Positions 41,599 to 52,815 of a stretch of DNA of 64,000 nt are shown piece by piece (within the stretch, counting starts at the first letter, position 1; each line of letters starts with the position of its first letter). Under the pieces are notes generated by a model. It was not told the origin of the DNA, ran no database searches, and worked only from the letters and a program-made list of their open reading frames with translations. Position numbers and translations under genes: made by a program. This DNA comes from Sporodiniella umbellata. Its lineage: Eukaryota > Mucoromycota > Mucoromycetes > Mucorales > Rhizopodaceae. The DNA lies in the NCBI GenBank assembly GCA_025677835.1, contig JAIXMR010000023.1, forward strand, positions 62,001 to 126,000. Reading direction: 5' to 3'.

Positions 41599-44342
41599 TT
41601 ACGAGTCTTTCATAAAGATTTTGGGTAACCGTGCTTTCCAGCTTTTCTTCTTTTTTTTGGTAGGTGTGGCGGCATAAGCAAAAGGCAAAAATAAATGATT
41701 GTTTTCATCTTCGTTTGATTTGGTAAGATTTTTAAGGGAGGAGTGCTTTTTAGGCTATAGAAAACAATAGGTTAGACCAAAAAGATAGGTAAAATACAAG
41801 TGTATATACCCCTTTGATAGTATCAGACTTTAAGGTATCTGCAGACATTCTCCATTCTGAAATTGAGGATTTCATATTTCGTATGCTTGCAATCTGCCTT
41901 AAAACTCTTTGTTTTAAAGATTTTTTTCTGCCTTTCAAGCTACAATTTGAAACGGTAGACGGAACTAAATGAAAAGTGCAATCGAATGATTCGTCACTTT
42001 GTTGGTTAGTAGCTGGACTCTTGGAAGTATGAGAAAGATTTTTTGGTTCTGTGCTGGTCGAAGGGAGGCTTTCATCCACTGTCTCAGCTTCAGAAGAGAG
42101 AGCTGTTGGCTTTGTCTCGGACCGCTTGGCCACCATCAACGAGAGATTGGAGACAGAGTTTCTTAATAAAGATTTTCTTTTCTCTATTGGCTGTGTAGGA
42201 GACACAGGCGCTTCGAATGTATCTCGCATATACCATGCTCTTGAAGAAAGATAATCTTCCGTACAAACTTCACGAAGCTTATGATCTACATTATGCCTCA
42301 TTGCATTTTGGTGATTATTTTTGAACTGGATTGACATCTTTCCAATGACACTGGTATCTGAAAGAATATCAAGTGAGCTAGGCCTTCGCCTTGGTCCGGG
42401 AAACTCGGGTTTAACATAAGTCTCAGAGTGATTCCGCGGCTTGAGCTCAGGTTTTTTTTGGTTTGTTGCATAATCAGCTGAATAACGTTTGACAATACCA
42501 CGATCGTAACTTAATCTCGATTGATGTGTGTCCTCTTGAATGGTAGAAATGGGCTGTCTTAATGAGTGGGGTCGTTCCAGCTTGCCTTTATCGTTGTTAG
42601 CCAGGGTTAAATCCAAAATGTGTGAAAAGGACCGAGAAGGACGCATGGAAAGGTTTTGACGTGTGGGAGTTACGCCTACTAGTGAGGAAACGATTTGGTC
42701 CTCTTCTTCTTCTCTAAGCTTGGCTTCTATAATGGCGTCTTGAATCTTTTTTACCCACATCTGCTTTTCTTGTGTACATGTTGCACTAAGTACGAATGAG
42801 TGTTTTTTGCAGCGTATAATGAATGAGTGTTCCGTTTGTCCTTATCAAAAAAAAAAAAAATAGGCCGTTAAAACTAGGTTCCCCCTTTTATTACTTGGAT
42901 GTATATACCTTCAATATCTTCAAGATTTTCCAGCTCTGCCATTTTCAAAGGAAACCAGTGTTTGGGCTCATAATTTGTCACTTTTTTAGGTCGCACCATG
43001 ATCATGTAAGTTGGGAACACAATGCATCCTAAATATTTTGCTTTGGACACGCTTTGACCTAAAGCTGAGTATGTGACCTCAATGGCCCCTGCGACTAAAA
43101 AATGGCCCAATCGGGCTACATGCTTTTTATTTATTCTCCAATCCCCCTCAAGGCGCTCGATAAAGCGATCTGTTCGTTCCTTCATATCTCGTTGAAACTT
43201 CAAGTTGTCTACTTCGAGCACAATATCTTGCATCTCACTCAACAGAGCAGTCCACAAATCGTATTCGGGTGAGTGTGTTGAAGTGTATCTCGCGATTTCC
43301 TTTATTAATAGCTGATATCTGCATATTCTCTGTATAGGCTAAGATAGACAAGTCAATCCATCGAACTTTTTTCTTAAAAAAAAAAAGGAGAAGAAACCGA
43401 TAAATTACCTTTATAAGATAATCTTCGAAGTGTAATCTTTTGTGTTGATTAGGCAAAGAATCGTCTTCTGTTGTATCTTGGGTGCTACACTCCTTAATAA
43501 AATTAGCCCATTCTGAGCGATTCCGGTAAACAGATACTAGAGACCATGCTTCTGAGTGCATTTCACAGTATTGTTTATAAAGAGAAAAATGCGATATCTG
43601 TAAGAAAAAAAATCAGGTTATCTGTTTAAAAAGCTGTTTTATCTTGACAAGGATCCCTAGTCTATCGATCTTTCTTACCTGGTCGAGAAGTGTCTTGGCA
43701 ATCATAGAGCCATTGTATCGTATTGCGTTCAGGGAATTGATAAGATCAAGATGAAAAGATAAAATGTCATCAATGTTTCTTTTGATAGTAATCTTATGGT
43801 TTGAGCTAATCCAAGGTTGGCGATTAAGTACCTGTAAACAAACCTATAAAGTTTTAGATTAAAAAATATACAAAAAAAAAAAAGCCGTGTAACACCCAAA
43901 GATTTCCACTCTATCTCCTCCTCTCCCCCCTCTCTTTAGAACGTACAAAAAAAAACATTTACTGTCATCACCATCACCACCACCTCATGCACGCTAATAT
44001 TGCCCCCTTCTCCCCCAAAAATAACGAAAATATAAAAAATCAACCTACTTCTGACAAGTGACTCAAGTCATCCACATAATCGCGTTCAGTTTGTAATAAC
44101 TCTTCAATAGCATGACTCTTCTTTTTGTTGAAGTTTTCTTCGTCAGGATTGGTTACATACTCTTGATCATCATTATCGTCTGATGCAAAGCAACTACAGC
44201 ACGAACAGGTGTCGGACGTTCTGATAAGGCCTGGTGAAGGGATTTGATGAGAAAACTCATAAAATTGAAAACAGCAACACTGGCAACTGTGACAATGAGA
44301 TGGATCAGTACCATGTAAGGTAAATTGAACCGCTGAATTCAT
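41599..44342 (-). CDS. DH-PH domain RhoGEF
   Basis: Exons in transcript order are 44342-44049, 43831-43679, 43597-43409, 43338-42909, 42840-41810 and 41754-41599 (750 aa). A Cys-rich N-terminus (CHSCQCCCF, CSCCSCF) comes first. The DH domain (~80-300) follows, with AIEELLQTERDYVDDLSHL, LHFEDYLIK and PIQRICRYQLLIKEIARY. The PH domain (~310-450) ends with the W in QMWVKKIQDAI. A ~300-residue Ser/Thr-rich region and a basic tail KKKKKSWKARLPKIF follow. It should exchange GDP on Rho/Cdc42-type GTPases and control polarity; the target is unknown. All six exons join in phase. Confidence 0.88.
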
Positions 44343-45293
44343 TAAAAGGCTTGAAAAAAAAAAGTGAAAGCGATATAGCAGAAGCAAGTAACGTTGGTTT
44401 CTTGACAGTAAATACGAAGAAAAAAAAAGGGAAAAGCAAAAGTAAAAAAAAAAAAGGTAAACTTATATATAAAGAGAGAAAGATTTAAATAAAAGAAAAG
44501 AAGGTAGTAGTAATATGGTGTTTATGCTTTTTTTCTGTGGCAATTACAGATGTGAGGAGTATTGTATGTGTATAAATATATATTTTTATATGTATATAAA
44601 TATAGATTTATATATAGCCTTTTTTTTTTAAAAAAAAAAGGTAAAAATGCAATATCGCAAACGATACAAGAGGAAGAAAAAAACGAGAAAAAGACAATAA
44701 CAAGAGATCTATCCCTACCTATCTTTCTTTTTTTTCTTTTCCTTTCTCTGCTCTCCTCATTCTTCCACCCCTATTTCTTCTTTTTTTCTAAGTATACAAC
44801 GGTATGATTTACCTATGCACTTTAGACCATGGAACTATACGTATACGCATGTATAAAAGGCTAAACCCGTTTAGTATAGAGTAATAAACAGATACTGGCT
44901 TTTGTAACCATCTTTTATTTTATTGTAAATACACTACGTAAATCTTTATGTCGTGTTTTTACGCAGTTTATACTGGACCCTTTTTTTTTCTGCTTTTACA
45001 ATGCATATTTCCTAAATTAAAAACGCTAATTCGTTACGTTTGGTTTATTTATTTGTGTTGTTGTTTTGTTCTAAAAAAAAAAAAAGGCTATGTCCTTGGG
45101 GGTATTGGACTGCATTGATTTCGTCGATCAATATGTGTGTAGGTGTGTGTACTTTGGCTGTCGCTTACTGAACATTAAATCATGCACACTATTTTACTTT
45201 TTACTGACAAGTTCTTTTATTTTGCGTTACCCACGGCTTGTTATATGCACCTCTTTTTCTTTTTTTTTTTTTCGCTTTGGATAGATACAATCA
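44343..45293. other. Divergent intergenic region
   Basis: No gene was seen between the divergent RhoGEF and permease starts. TA-rich tracts lie at about 44570-44620 and pyrimidine runs near 44720-44790 and 45250-45275. Confidence 0.5.
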
Positions 45294-47631
45294 ATGGTGC
45301 TGGAAGAGCAACAAGAACCGCTTATCTTTTCTGAAAATGCAGAAATAGAACAGTTTCAACACTTAGAGCCCATGGCAGTAGGCGATCAACGATTAGAAAG
45401 AAAAATCGGTTGGATTCAAGGAGCTATGGTGAATGTCAACTACATAATTGGAGCTGGGATCTTTGTTGGCCCAGCTCTTACTTTGCAGTTAGTAGGCTCT
45501 GGAGGAATGAACTTGATAATGTGGGCAATAGGTGCTTTTGTGGCGTTTTCTGGAACCTTTACATTTATGGAATTAGGTACCATGGTAAGAAAGCAACAAT
45601 AACAATAAAAAAAAATAAGGAAAGCACAGTGTATTTTTAAAATAAACAAAAAAAAAAAAGCTCCCACGCAGGTAAATAAAACTCCTTTTTATCATGTTTG
45701 CTTCTGGCCAGTACCTTGTTTTCTATACTACAATATACAGTTCTGATTTTTTTTCAAAAAAAAAAAAAGTGGCGGAGAAGTTGGATATCTAGAGTACTGT
45801 TATAGAAAACCGAAATATCTTTTAGCATACTTGTTTTCTCTATGGAGTCTTATGAATCGATCTAGCGGTGTTGCTTCTCAAGGTGATGTAGTCTATTTAA
45901 GGAGAATACAAACCCCCGCACAAGAAACTTCACTGTATTGACTATATGAATAGGTGTTGTATTTGGTGGCTACATGAACTATGCTATATTTGGTTCTCAT
46001 TACAAATCAATTTAAAATGAAAGATACTGGTCATGTATGTTTGGTTTTGACATAGAAAGTTTGTGTTAAACATTATAATGTAGTGTTTATGACTACTGTT
46101 TTGGCTGCCACCAATATTTTGTCAACCAAGGTATGTTGCGTTTATAGTGCCTCCCCCTTCTCCTGTTTTAACGAAGAATACCCAAAAAGGTATCTATGAA
46201 ATTCATGGGATTCTTGACTATTATCAAACTTTCTATTCTTCTGCTGGTATCAACTATTGGCATTTTGGTGCTTGCTAAAATAATTCCGTCTGATGTCGAT
46301 CCCTCTGTCAACCTGTCTTTTTATAGTACATCGGCATCAGTTGCGCCTTATGCGTCTGCTATATACTACGTAATATATACTGTCCTAGCCAAAAAGTATG
46401 TAACTGTTTGAATATAGGTAATGAATAGCTATAGCGGCTGGCACAATCTCAATTACATTATTGATGAAGTGAAGGTAGTTTTTGAAGAAAAACAATTTAT
46501 AAACGGCCAACGTTTTATTGTTATCTTTCCTAGGATCCTATTAGAAACTTGCCTAAGGCTTCAGCAACAGCAATTGGCTCAATTGCTTTGTTGTATATTC
46601 TCACCAATATATCATATTTAGTTGTACTCCCGCTAGATGAAATGAAGAGCTCTGAATTTATAGTAGCAGCTGCATTGTAACAGAATTATATACTTTCTCT
46701 GGTTTTTTCTCTCTCCTAATCTTTTGAGCAACAGTTTCACTCGATCTTTAGGGGAAAACTTTGTTACTAGTGCACTACCCTTTTTTATTGGGTTGAGTGC
46801 ATTTGGATGTGGTGCAGCTTTGAATTTTTCTTCAGGAAGAGTGGTGATGGAAGTCGCAAGACAGGGGCTTTTACCTTATGGTCATATATTCGGAAGAGTG
46901 AACCCCAAGCTGAAGAGCCCAGTGAATGCCTATCTCTTGCAGTATGCTCTTTCAATTCTTTTTATATTTGGCCCTCCTCCAGGTTCAGTTTATCAATTTA
47001 CTATAGCATTTATCGCATACCCCGTAAATGTAAGACAGAAAACAGGAACCAATGTCATAGTTTATTTTATCGTTTAAATTTACCCCCCTTTAGATATTTT
47101 ATTTCTTGATGGCACTGGCTATCTTGATTTTGAGAAAACGCGAACCTAAGAATAATAGGCCCATTGCTGCTCCTTTAGGTGATGCTCATGTCATTGCTCA
47201 TAAAAAAAACTAACATTCTTTTTTACCTAAAAAAGTATGTGTATACATCTTTTTGCTTTTTACAGCTTATGCGCTTATATTTGTGTTTATACCCGTAGAG
47301 AATCAATATTATCCTTATTGGCGTAAGTATAATTTTTGGGGAATGAAATAATTGTCAGACTTTTTACTAAAAAGGATAGTCCCATACGTTTCTGCTATTC
47401 TCTCTATGGTGATGTGCACTGGTTTATGGGTACAAAAAGCATATGCATGCATAAAAAGAAAAGAAAGCTAATTATATTTTTTTTTTTTAAAAAAAAAAGT
47501 ACTACCAAATCGTAATCAAAAATACGCCAGCAAAATCATATAACGAATCTATCAGAAACCAAGGCCAAACTAGAGTTGAGCAAGAAGTTTTTGGAGAGTA
47601 CTCTTCCGTCCCTTCAGAAGAGCAACCATAA
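45294..47631 (+). CDS. APC-superfamily amino-acid permease (MUP1/LAT-like), 13 exons
   Basis: Exons are 45294-45584, 45661-45671, 45770-45882, 45954-45992, 46084-46130, 46190-46369, 46418-46474, 46534-46676, 46735-47029, 47094-47178, 47266-47322, 47359-47429 and 47500-47631, giving 506 aa. TM1 holds the substrate-binding NYIIGAGIFVGPA. Further on are GTMLPRSGGEVGYLEYCY, SGWHNLNYIIDEVKDPIRNLPKA and GCGAALNFSSGRVVMEVARQ, as in LAT/MUP1-type methionine and neutral amino-acid transporters. Exon 2 is an 11-nt microexon encoding LPR plus part of Ser. The junction at 45992/46084 is the least certain, because the frame closes at once if that stretch is retained, so a loop appears shortened. C-terminal tail EYSSVPSEEQP. 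Confidence 0.85.
45661..45671 (+). other. 11-nt microexon of the permease gene
   Basis: CTCCCACGCAG is flanked by A-run/AG upstream and GTAAAT downstream. Joining it restores GTM-LPR-SGGE, the conserved TM3-proximal motif (usually (I/L)P(K/R)SGGE). Skipping it would delete the motif and shift the frame. Confidence 0.8.
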
Positions 47632-48990
47632 AGAAGCACAATTTTTTTTTTTTTTTTTTTGACATGACATGCCGCACTGTTGTGTGTCGGGGGGGTTTTT
47701 TTTTTTTTTTTTTTTGAAAAGGCTGTATATGTACAAGTAGTATCCTGTGCGTATTACTAAAAGAAAATTCAGGGGGAAAGGGATGACGCTAAATTTTTAT
47801 AAGGAGAAGTCCATTATCCAAAAAAAAAAATTTGGTGGGAGATCTTGTACAGCTATGTTTCTAACCTTGACTTGCAGTAAAACCAACACAACAAAAACCA
47901 AGAAACGGGGAACATCTGATGTCAGCAGTGCAGATCCAAATTATTGCCTTTTTTCATTTTAGACGGCAAACAGCAACCTGTGATACATTGCCTATTATAG
48001 TTAACCACTGAAGTTGAGTTGTTGTCTCAGTGTATCGATCGTTCAGACTTCTAAAAACGACTGATTCTATTGAATCAATACTCAATAGAGGTTTTTCAAA
48101 GAGTTTTTTTTTTTAATTGTTTTGGTGTACAATTAACGAGTTAGATAAACATTTAGTCCTTTCTGGAAACATATTCATACATGTTTAGTAGCAGCGTGTG
48201 CATTTCAGCTCCTACCATTTTGGCGTTTTTTTAAAGCCAGAAAAATCAACAGTTAATAGAAGCAGTTACAAGCCATTGGGTACCGCCCATAACTTTACAA
48301 AAGAGAGACTTCAAAAGGGATTTAATTGTTAAATTATTTCTCAACCATACAAAGAATAGAGGAATTGTTGAGTTGAGGCGACAGTATCCAAACGTGTTGT
48401 AGTGATCAAAAAGTATATCTCCGAGTATATGAGTTGCGATTTTCCGGATTTGGACGTTTTTAGATAAGAGCAGTCCCACGTTACACTTCGTTCAACCTAA
48501 ACTGCAATTGGACAAAGTCTTTGATGACTTTACCACTATTTCCATACCGGAAGAAGAAATATGGTGCAAAACAAGACGCGACTCTTCGATCCGACGGTAG
48601 ACTCTTTTGCACCAATCATTCTCTTCTTGAGTTTTGGAAATTGAGCGAATTCGAAACATATATGCAGAGTCAATAGGTTGCATAGAGAGTTAATAAATAG
48701 TTTATTGGTGTTTTATTGGCTAAAGAAGCCTAGGCAGTGAAACGGTTGTGTTCATAGCTGGATTCTACAGCATACAAATAAGAAATTAGGTTTATGATTG
48801 AGCTTCTATTTTTAGCTGTATCGCGTTGTCGTATGGCGTTGCTCTATGTTGTCAAGAAGCTGTAATGATAAGTTTGCCGTAGAATACGTTGGTCTTCGCT
48901 GCTACTATTTTTTTTTTTTTTGAAAAAAAAATTTTCTTTTGTTTTTTTTAGTTTTTGTTTATAGCCCAGGCTTAAAGCTAGTACAACGAA
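47632..48990. other. Intergenic with unassigned minus-strand open frames
   Basis: T runs lie at about 47642-47660 and 47696-47715. Minus-strand frames at 48492-48683 (AYMFRIRSISKTQEENDWCK) and 48246-48479 have protein-like composition but no recognised family, and no convincing splice joins them. They may be a relic. Confidence 0.4.
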
Positions 48991-49710
48991 ATGGCTAGAC
49001 CCAAATTGCGTCCTCATCAAAAATACATAGAACTTGCTCGTCTGACCTCCGTTATATGTACAGAACCTAAGCAACAATTACTCATCTTGGATCTCAATGG
49101 AGTGCTTGCTTCTCGCAATCGAAGATCTTCAGTATTTTATACTCGACCTTATACCGACGTATTTCTAGACTATATCTTTAGCGAATTTACAGTAATGGTT
49201 TGGAGCTCTGCACGGCCGCAATCGGTGGATTTTATGTGTCGAATGTTTGGACGCCATCGAGAAAAGATTGCAGTAATGTGGGATCGTACCTCATTAGGAC
49301 TAAGTCCTGGTCAGTATCAAAGCAAGGTACAGACAGTCAAAGATTTAGACAAAGTATGGGCATATTTTGGCTACAGTAAGTTCAATCCGATGAACACAAT
49401 CATGATAGACGATTCTGCCGATAAACTTGTCCTGCAGCCTTACAATGTCATCCATCCTTCTGAATTTGAACACGGTGCTACCTCTTTTCTTTCAAGCGGA
49501 GACTCACAGTTAATACAAATAGTAGAATATTTGAAAAAGGCAAGGTATCAAAGCAATATTCCAAACTACTTTTTTTGTAACCCATTTCGGCCGCTTATGG
49601 AAGCAGAAGACAATTCGTTCAGCTCTTCAGTGTTTACAATGTCTAAAGGAAACGAAAGCTCGATTGTTGATTTCGCATCCAAACACAAAACTGGCCCAAT
49701 AAAATTGTAA
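48991..49710 (+). CDS. FCP1/NIF-type HAD phosphatase-like protein with DLNGV motif
   Basis: A single exon encodes 239 aa. The FCP1-homology domain begins QQLLILDLNGVLASRN. The family motif is DxDx(T/V); here it is D-L-N-G-V, so the second (acid/base) Asp is Asn. Other elements are present: YTRPYTDVFLDYIF, FTVMVWSSARP, GRHREKIAVMWDR, VQTVKDLDKVW and the acidic loop NTIMIDDSADKLVLQPYN. Related fungal and plant proteins with DLNG motifs exist, so this is probably a stable subfamily. It could be catalytically weak or a phospho-reader. The C-terminal ~50 residues are Ser-rich. TIM50-like mitochondrial features (presequence, TM) are absent. Confidence 0.85.
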   Translation: MARPKLRPHQKYIELARLTSVICTEPKQQLLILDLNGVLASRNRRSSVFYTRPYTDVFLDYIFSEFTVMVWSSARPQSVDFMCRMFGRHREKIAVMWDRTSLGLSPGQYQSKVQTVKDLDKVWAYFGYSKFNPMNTIMIDDSADKLVLQPYNVIHPSEFEHGATSFLSSGDSQLIQIVEYLKKARYQSNIPNYFFCNPFRPLMEAEDNSFSSSVFTMSKGNESSIVDFASKHKTGPIKL

Positions 49711-49887
49711 TATTCTGACACGTACATCGCTGGATTGTGTTGTTTTGTATATAAAAAAGATCAACAAGACTTTTGTCCTATTTTTAACAAATAATAATAA
49801 AAAAAAAAGAAAAAAAATTTTACTTCTCAGTTATAAACAACCTTTTCTTACCTTTCTTTTCCTTTTTTCTTTTATTCGTCGTCTTGA

Positions 49888-51345
49888 ATGCTTTATTTAA
49901 CGGACGATCTGGGCTTACTGCCTTTTTTTCTACCTTTTGGTATCATTGGGTTTTATAGATACCTTTGGTTTTTCATCAAGGTAGCTGCTTGGTTAGTGTA
50001 TAGACCTAAACTTCCCAAAGCCAACCCAACCTATACAGGCGAAAAAGATGTCACAATCATTGTGCCTACGATTGATGCCGGTGAAGAATTCAAAATTGCT
50101 GCACGAAGTTGGCTGGCCTGTAAACCCAAAGAGATCATTATCATTACAGAGACAAAGATGAGAGGGCCCTTACAAGAGTTGGCAGACGAAGTTGACCCTA
50201 GTAAGATCCGAGTATTGACGGTGTCTAAAGCCAATAAGCGGTTACAGATGGTGGAGGGGATCAACGCTTGTACAACAGAAATCATTGTGTTTTCTGATGA
50301 TGACGCTATTTGGAAGCCAACGATGCTAGACTATATTTTGGCTTGCTTTGAAGATTTGAAGATGGGTGGTGTTGGCACCAGTCAGACAGTACACGCCGTA
50401 GACCCTAATGGACATCAAACGATTTGGGAAATATTGGCAGGCTACCGATTGACGAGTCGTAATATAGAAATTGCAGCCTCTACACATATTGACGGTGGCA
50501 TCTGTTGTCTGTCCGGACGTACGGCTGCCTATCGTTCATTGATTTTGAAAGACCCGGCATTTCAATACTGTTTTACAAACGATCTTTGGTTAGGTAAATA
50601 CCCATTAAACTCTGGTGATGACAAGTTCTTGACCCGTTGGATGGTTTCTCACGGCTGGAACACATACGCCCAAATCTGCAAAGAAGCCGAGCTCTATTCC
50701 ACCTTCAAAAACAATTGGCGTTTTATCAAACAAGTACTTCGTTGGACACGTAACACCTGGCGTTCTGATTTCCGATCTTTATTCATGGAACGCTATATTT
50801 GGAGAAGACATCCCTTCGTTGCTTTCACTATGCTTGACAAGATATTTAACCCACTCACGCTTTTAGCAGGTCCTATTATGGTTGGTGTTTTTGCTTCCCT
50901 TCAAGAAAAGCGTGCAGGTCCTACGAATCCACCTTTGCCTGCTTGGAACATTACCATCTCTTACATCATCTGGCTCTTATTAACCCGTTTCATCAAACTC
51001 ATACCGCACTTTTGTAAGAGGCCTCAGGATATTTGGGCACTCCCCGCTTGGCTTGTTTTTAATTACTATTTCGCCATCATGAAAATTTATGCATTGTTCA
51101 CCTTACACGAGGTTGGATGGGGTACCCGTGCAGGTGTGGGGACCGAGTTAGCTGCTAATATTGCTAAAGAAGCTCCCCAGCCTGAAGTCAAGATCGAAAT
51201 GAGTTCTATGAACCCACATCAAGACACACCCCAAAACCCGTTCTATTCTGTGGACGAAAGGCAAATGTCTCAAATGGGCGTAGATGGCTCTTATGCACCT
51301 TCCCCTCCCACTCCCCCTCATAACCAACAACAACCACTCTTATAA
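49888..51345 (+). CDS. Family 2 glycosyltransferase (Cps1/hyaluronan-synthase-like polysaccharide synthase)
   Basis: A single exon encodes 485 aa. An N-terminal TM (PFFLPFGIIGFYRYLWFFIKV) is followed by the GT2 catalytic domain. It shows DVTIIVPTIDAG, the nucleotide/metal-binding IIVFSDDDAIW, the acceptor loop HIDGGICCLSGRTAAYR, SGDDKFLTRW and the processivity motif KQVLRWTRNTW (QxxRW). Several C-terminal TM helices and a Pro/Gln-rich cytosolic tail follow. It resembles the Cps1/GT2 family that makes a surface glycan and is needed for hyphal growth on solid surfaces in other fungi. The polymer made here is unknown. Confidence 0.9.
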   Translation: MLYLTDDLGLLPFFLPFGIIGFYRYLWFFIKVAAWLVYRPKLPKANPTYTGEKDVTIIVPTIDAGEEFKIAARSWLACKPKEIIIITETKMRGPLQELADEVDPSKIRVLTVSKANKRLQMVEGINACTTEIIVFSDDDAIWKPTMLDYILACFEDLKMGGVGTSQTVHAVDPNGHQTIWEILAGYRLTSRNIEIAASTHIDGGICCLSGRTAAYRSLILKDPAFQYCFTNDLWLGKYPLNSGDDKFLTRWMVSHGWNTYAQICKEAELYSTFKNNWRFIKQVLRWTRNTWRSDFRSLFMERYIWRRHPFVAFTMLDKIFNPLTLLAGPIMVGVFASLQEKRAGPTNPPLPAWNITISYIIWLLLTRFIKLIPHFCKRPQDIWALPAWLVFNYYFAIMKIYALFTLHEVGWGTRAGVGTELAANIAKEAPQPEVKIEMSSMNPHQDTPQNPFYSVDERQMSQMGVDGSYAPSPPTPPHNQQQPLL

Positions 51346-51544
51346 ACAACCATTCCTAATACTTTGTAATTCATTTCATTTTCATTTTTTTTTTCTTTTT
51401 CTTTTTATTTTTTCAATAAATTATTTGGTACAAAATGATCAATATCGATTCCTCGTGATAGCAGCTCGTTAGTGCAATGTCTGGGTACAAGTTTCTTTAT
51501 AAAATCAGGTCGCAAAGATAGTTCTATATACAAGTTTTTTTTTT

Positions 51545-52815
51545 TTAGGTCTCCCTTTCAAATATTATTCTTTTACCTTCTACTGTGAAATTGAAGAGAG
51601 GTGGAAGCTCTTTCCCGGTGGGCATTTTTGTTTCTGGCTTTCTTAATTCATCAAAAAATGGGTGGGCTAGCGCTTCAATCGCAGTGGGTCTCACTAAAGG
51701 GTTATATTGAAGTATAGCTGACATCAAATCAATAGCCTCTGGTGGTGTCCTTAGTCTAAATATCTGGAACTTTTTTATGAACAGGGCTCTTTTTTGACTC
51801 CGCCATTGTATGTCGTTTCTTACTTACTTTGGACATGGGATGAGGTTTTATCAAAGGGAATTTATGGTCTTCATAGTTTGGGTTCATCAACTCTATTTGT
51901 TCTCTTGAAGGCGTCCCTAACACTTTGATGATCTCTACTAGTTGATCTACTCCACTATCCCCTGGAAACAATGGCTGTCCAAGCAGAAGCTCTCCCATCA
52001 CACAACCAGCGGACCAAATGTCAATCTTGGTAGAGTATTCAGCTGCCCCAAAAATAAGCTCTGGTGCTCGATAATAGCGTGAGCAGATATAAGATACATT
52101 TGAATCCCCTGAATTGAGTATTTTTGCACTTCCAAAATCACACAGCTTTAGTACACCGGATATAGGATCCAATAGCAAATTCTGAGGCTTAATGTCCCGA
52201 TGACAAATGCCAACACTGTGACAATAGGCTAAGGATCGATACAGTTGGTACATGTATAGCCTGACTTGTAAAATGGGTATAGGTTGCTTGATTTTTGCAT
52301 AGTGGCGAGCCACTCGATAGACAGTTTCCGGCACATATTCTAATACCAGATTCAAATAAACTTCTTCTCTCTGTAATAAAACAAATTCTTTGTCAGTTTC
52401 CATGCATAAACGGCAATACTTTATATACTTTTTCTCCCTGGTTGTAAAAATAAGCTCTTAAACCACACACGTTCGGATGATCCATTAACCTCATCATCTC
52501 TAATTCTCGGTTCTAAGTATTTCTATGTAAGACTCTCTCTTCGTCTTTTTCTCATATATACTTTACTTTAAATCGTCTGTCCTGTAATACTCTTTTAATG
52601 GCCACTTTCTCATTAGCCGGCATCAATGCCGCTTGATACACCACACCAAAAGAGCCGTTTCCAACCACTTTTTCATAGGTATAATACAGTTGAATATCTT
52701 TGCCTGTTCTGCCGTCTTTGGCAGCTACTACAACGTGCCTGACTTGGCTGATTGCTAATAATGTTGAGGTGCGATTAGTTTTTTCTGCTTTTTTTTTATC
52801 TTCTCTTTTTTTCAT
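51545..52815 (-). CDS. GSK3-family serine/threonine kinase
   Basis: Exons in transcript order are 52815-52567, 52512-52429, 52370-51828 and 51763-51545 (364 aa). All kinase motifs are present: [11 protein letters not shown] (P-loop), VAIKRVL (Lys), [11 protein letters not shown] (catalytic loop), LCDFGSA (DFG) and the activation loop [13 protein letters not shown], whose Tyr is the GSK3 autophosphorylation site. GSK3 specifics include [13 protein letters not shown] and [20 protein letters not shown]. The N-terminus before the kinase is short and Lys-rich, without a clear inhibitory Ser motif. It targets primed phosphosubstrates in stress, meiosis and metabolism. Confidence 0.95.
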
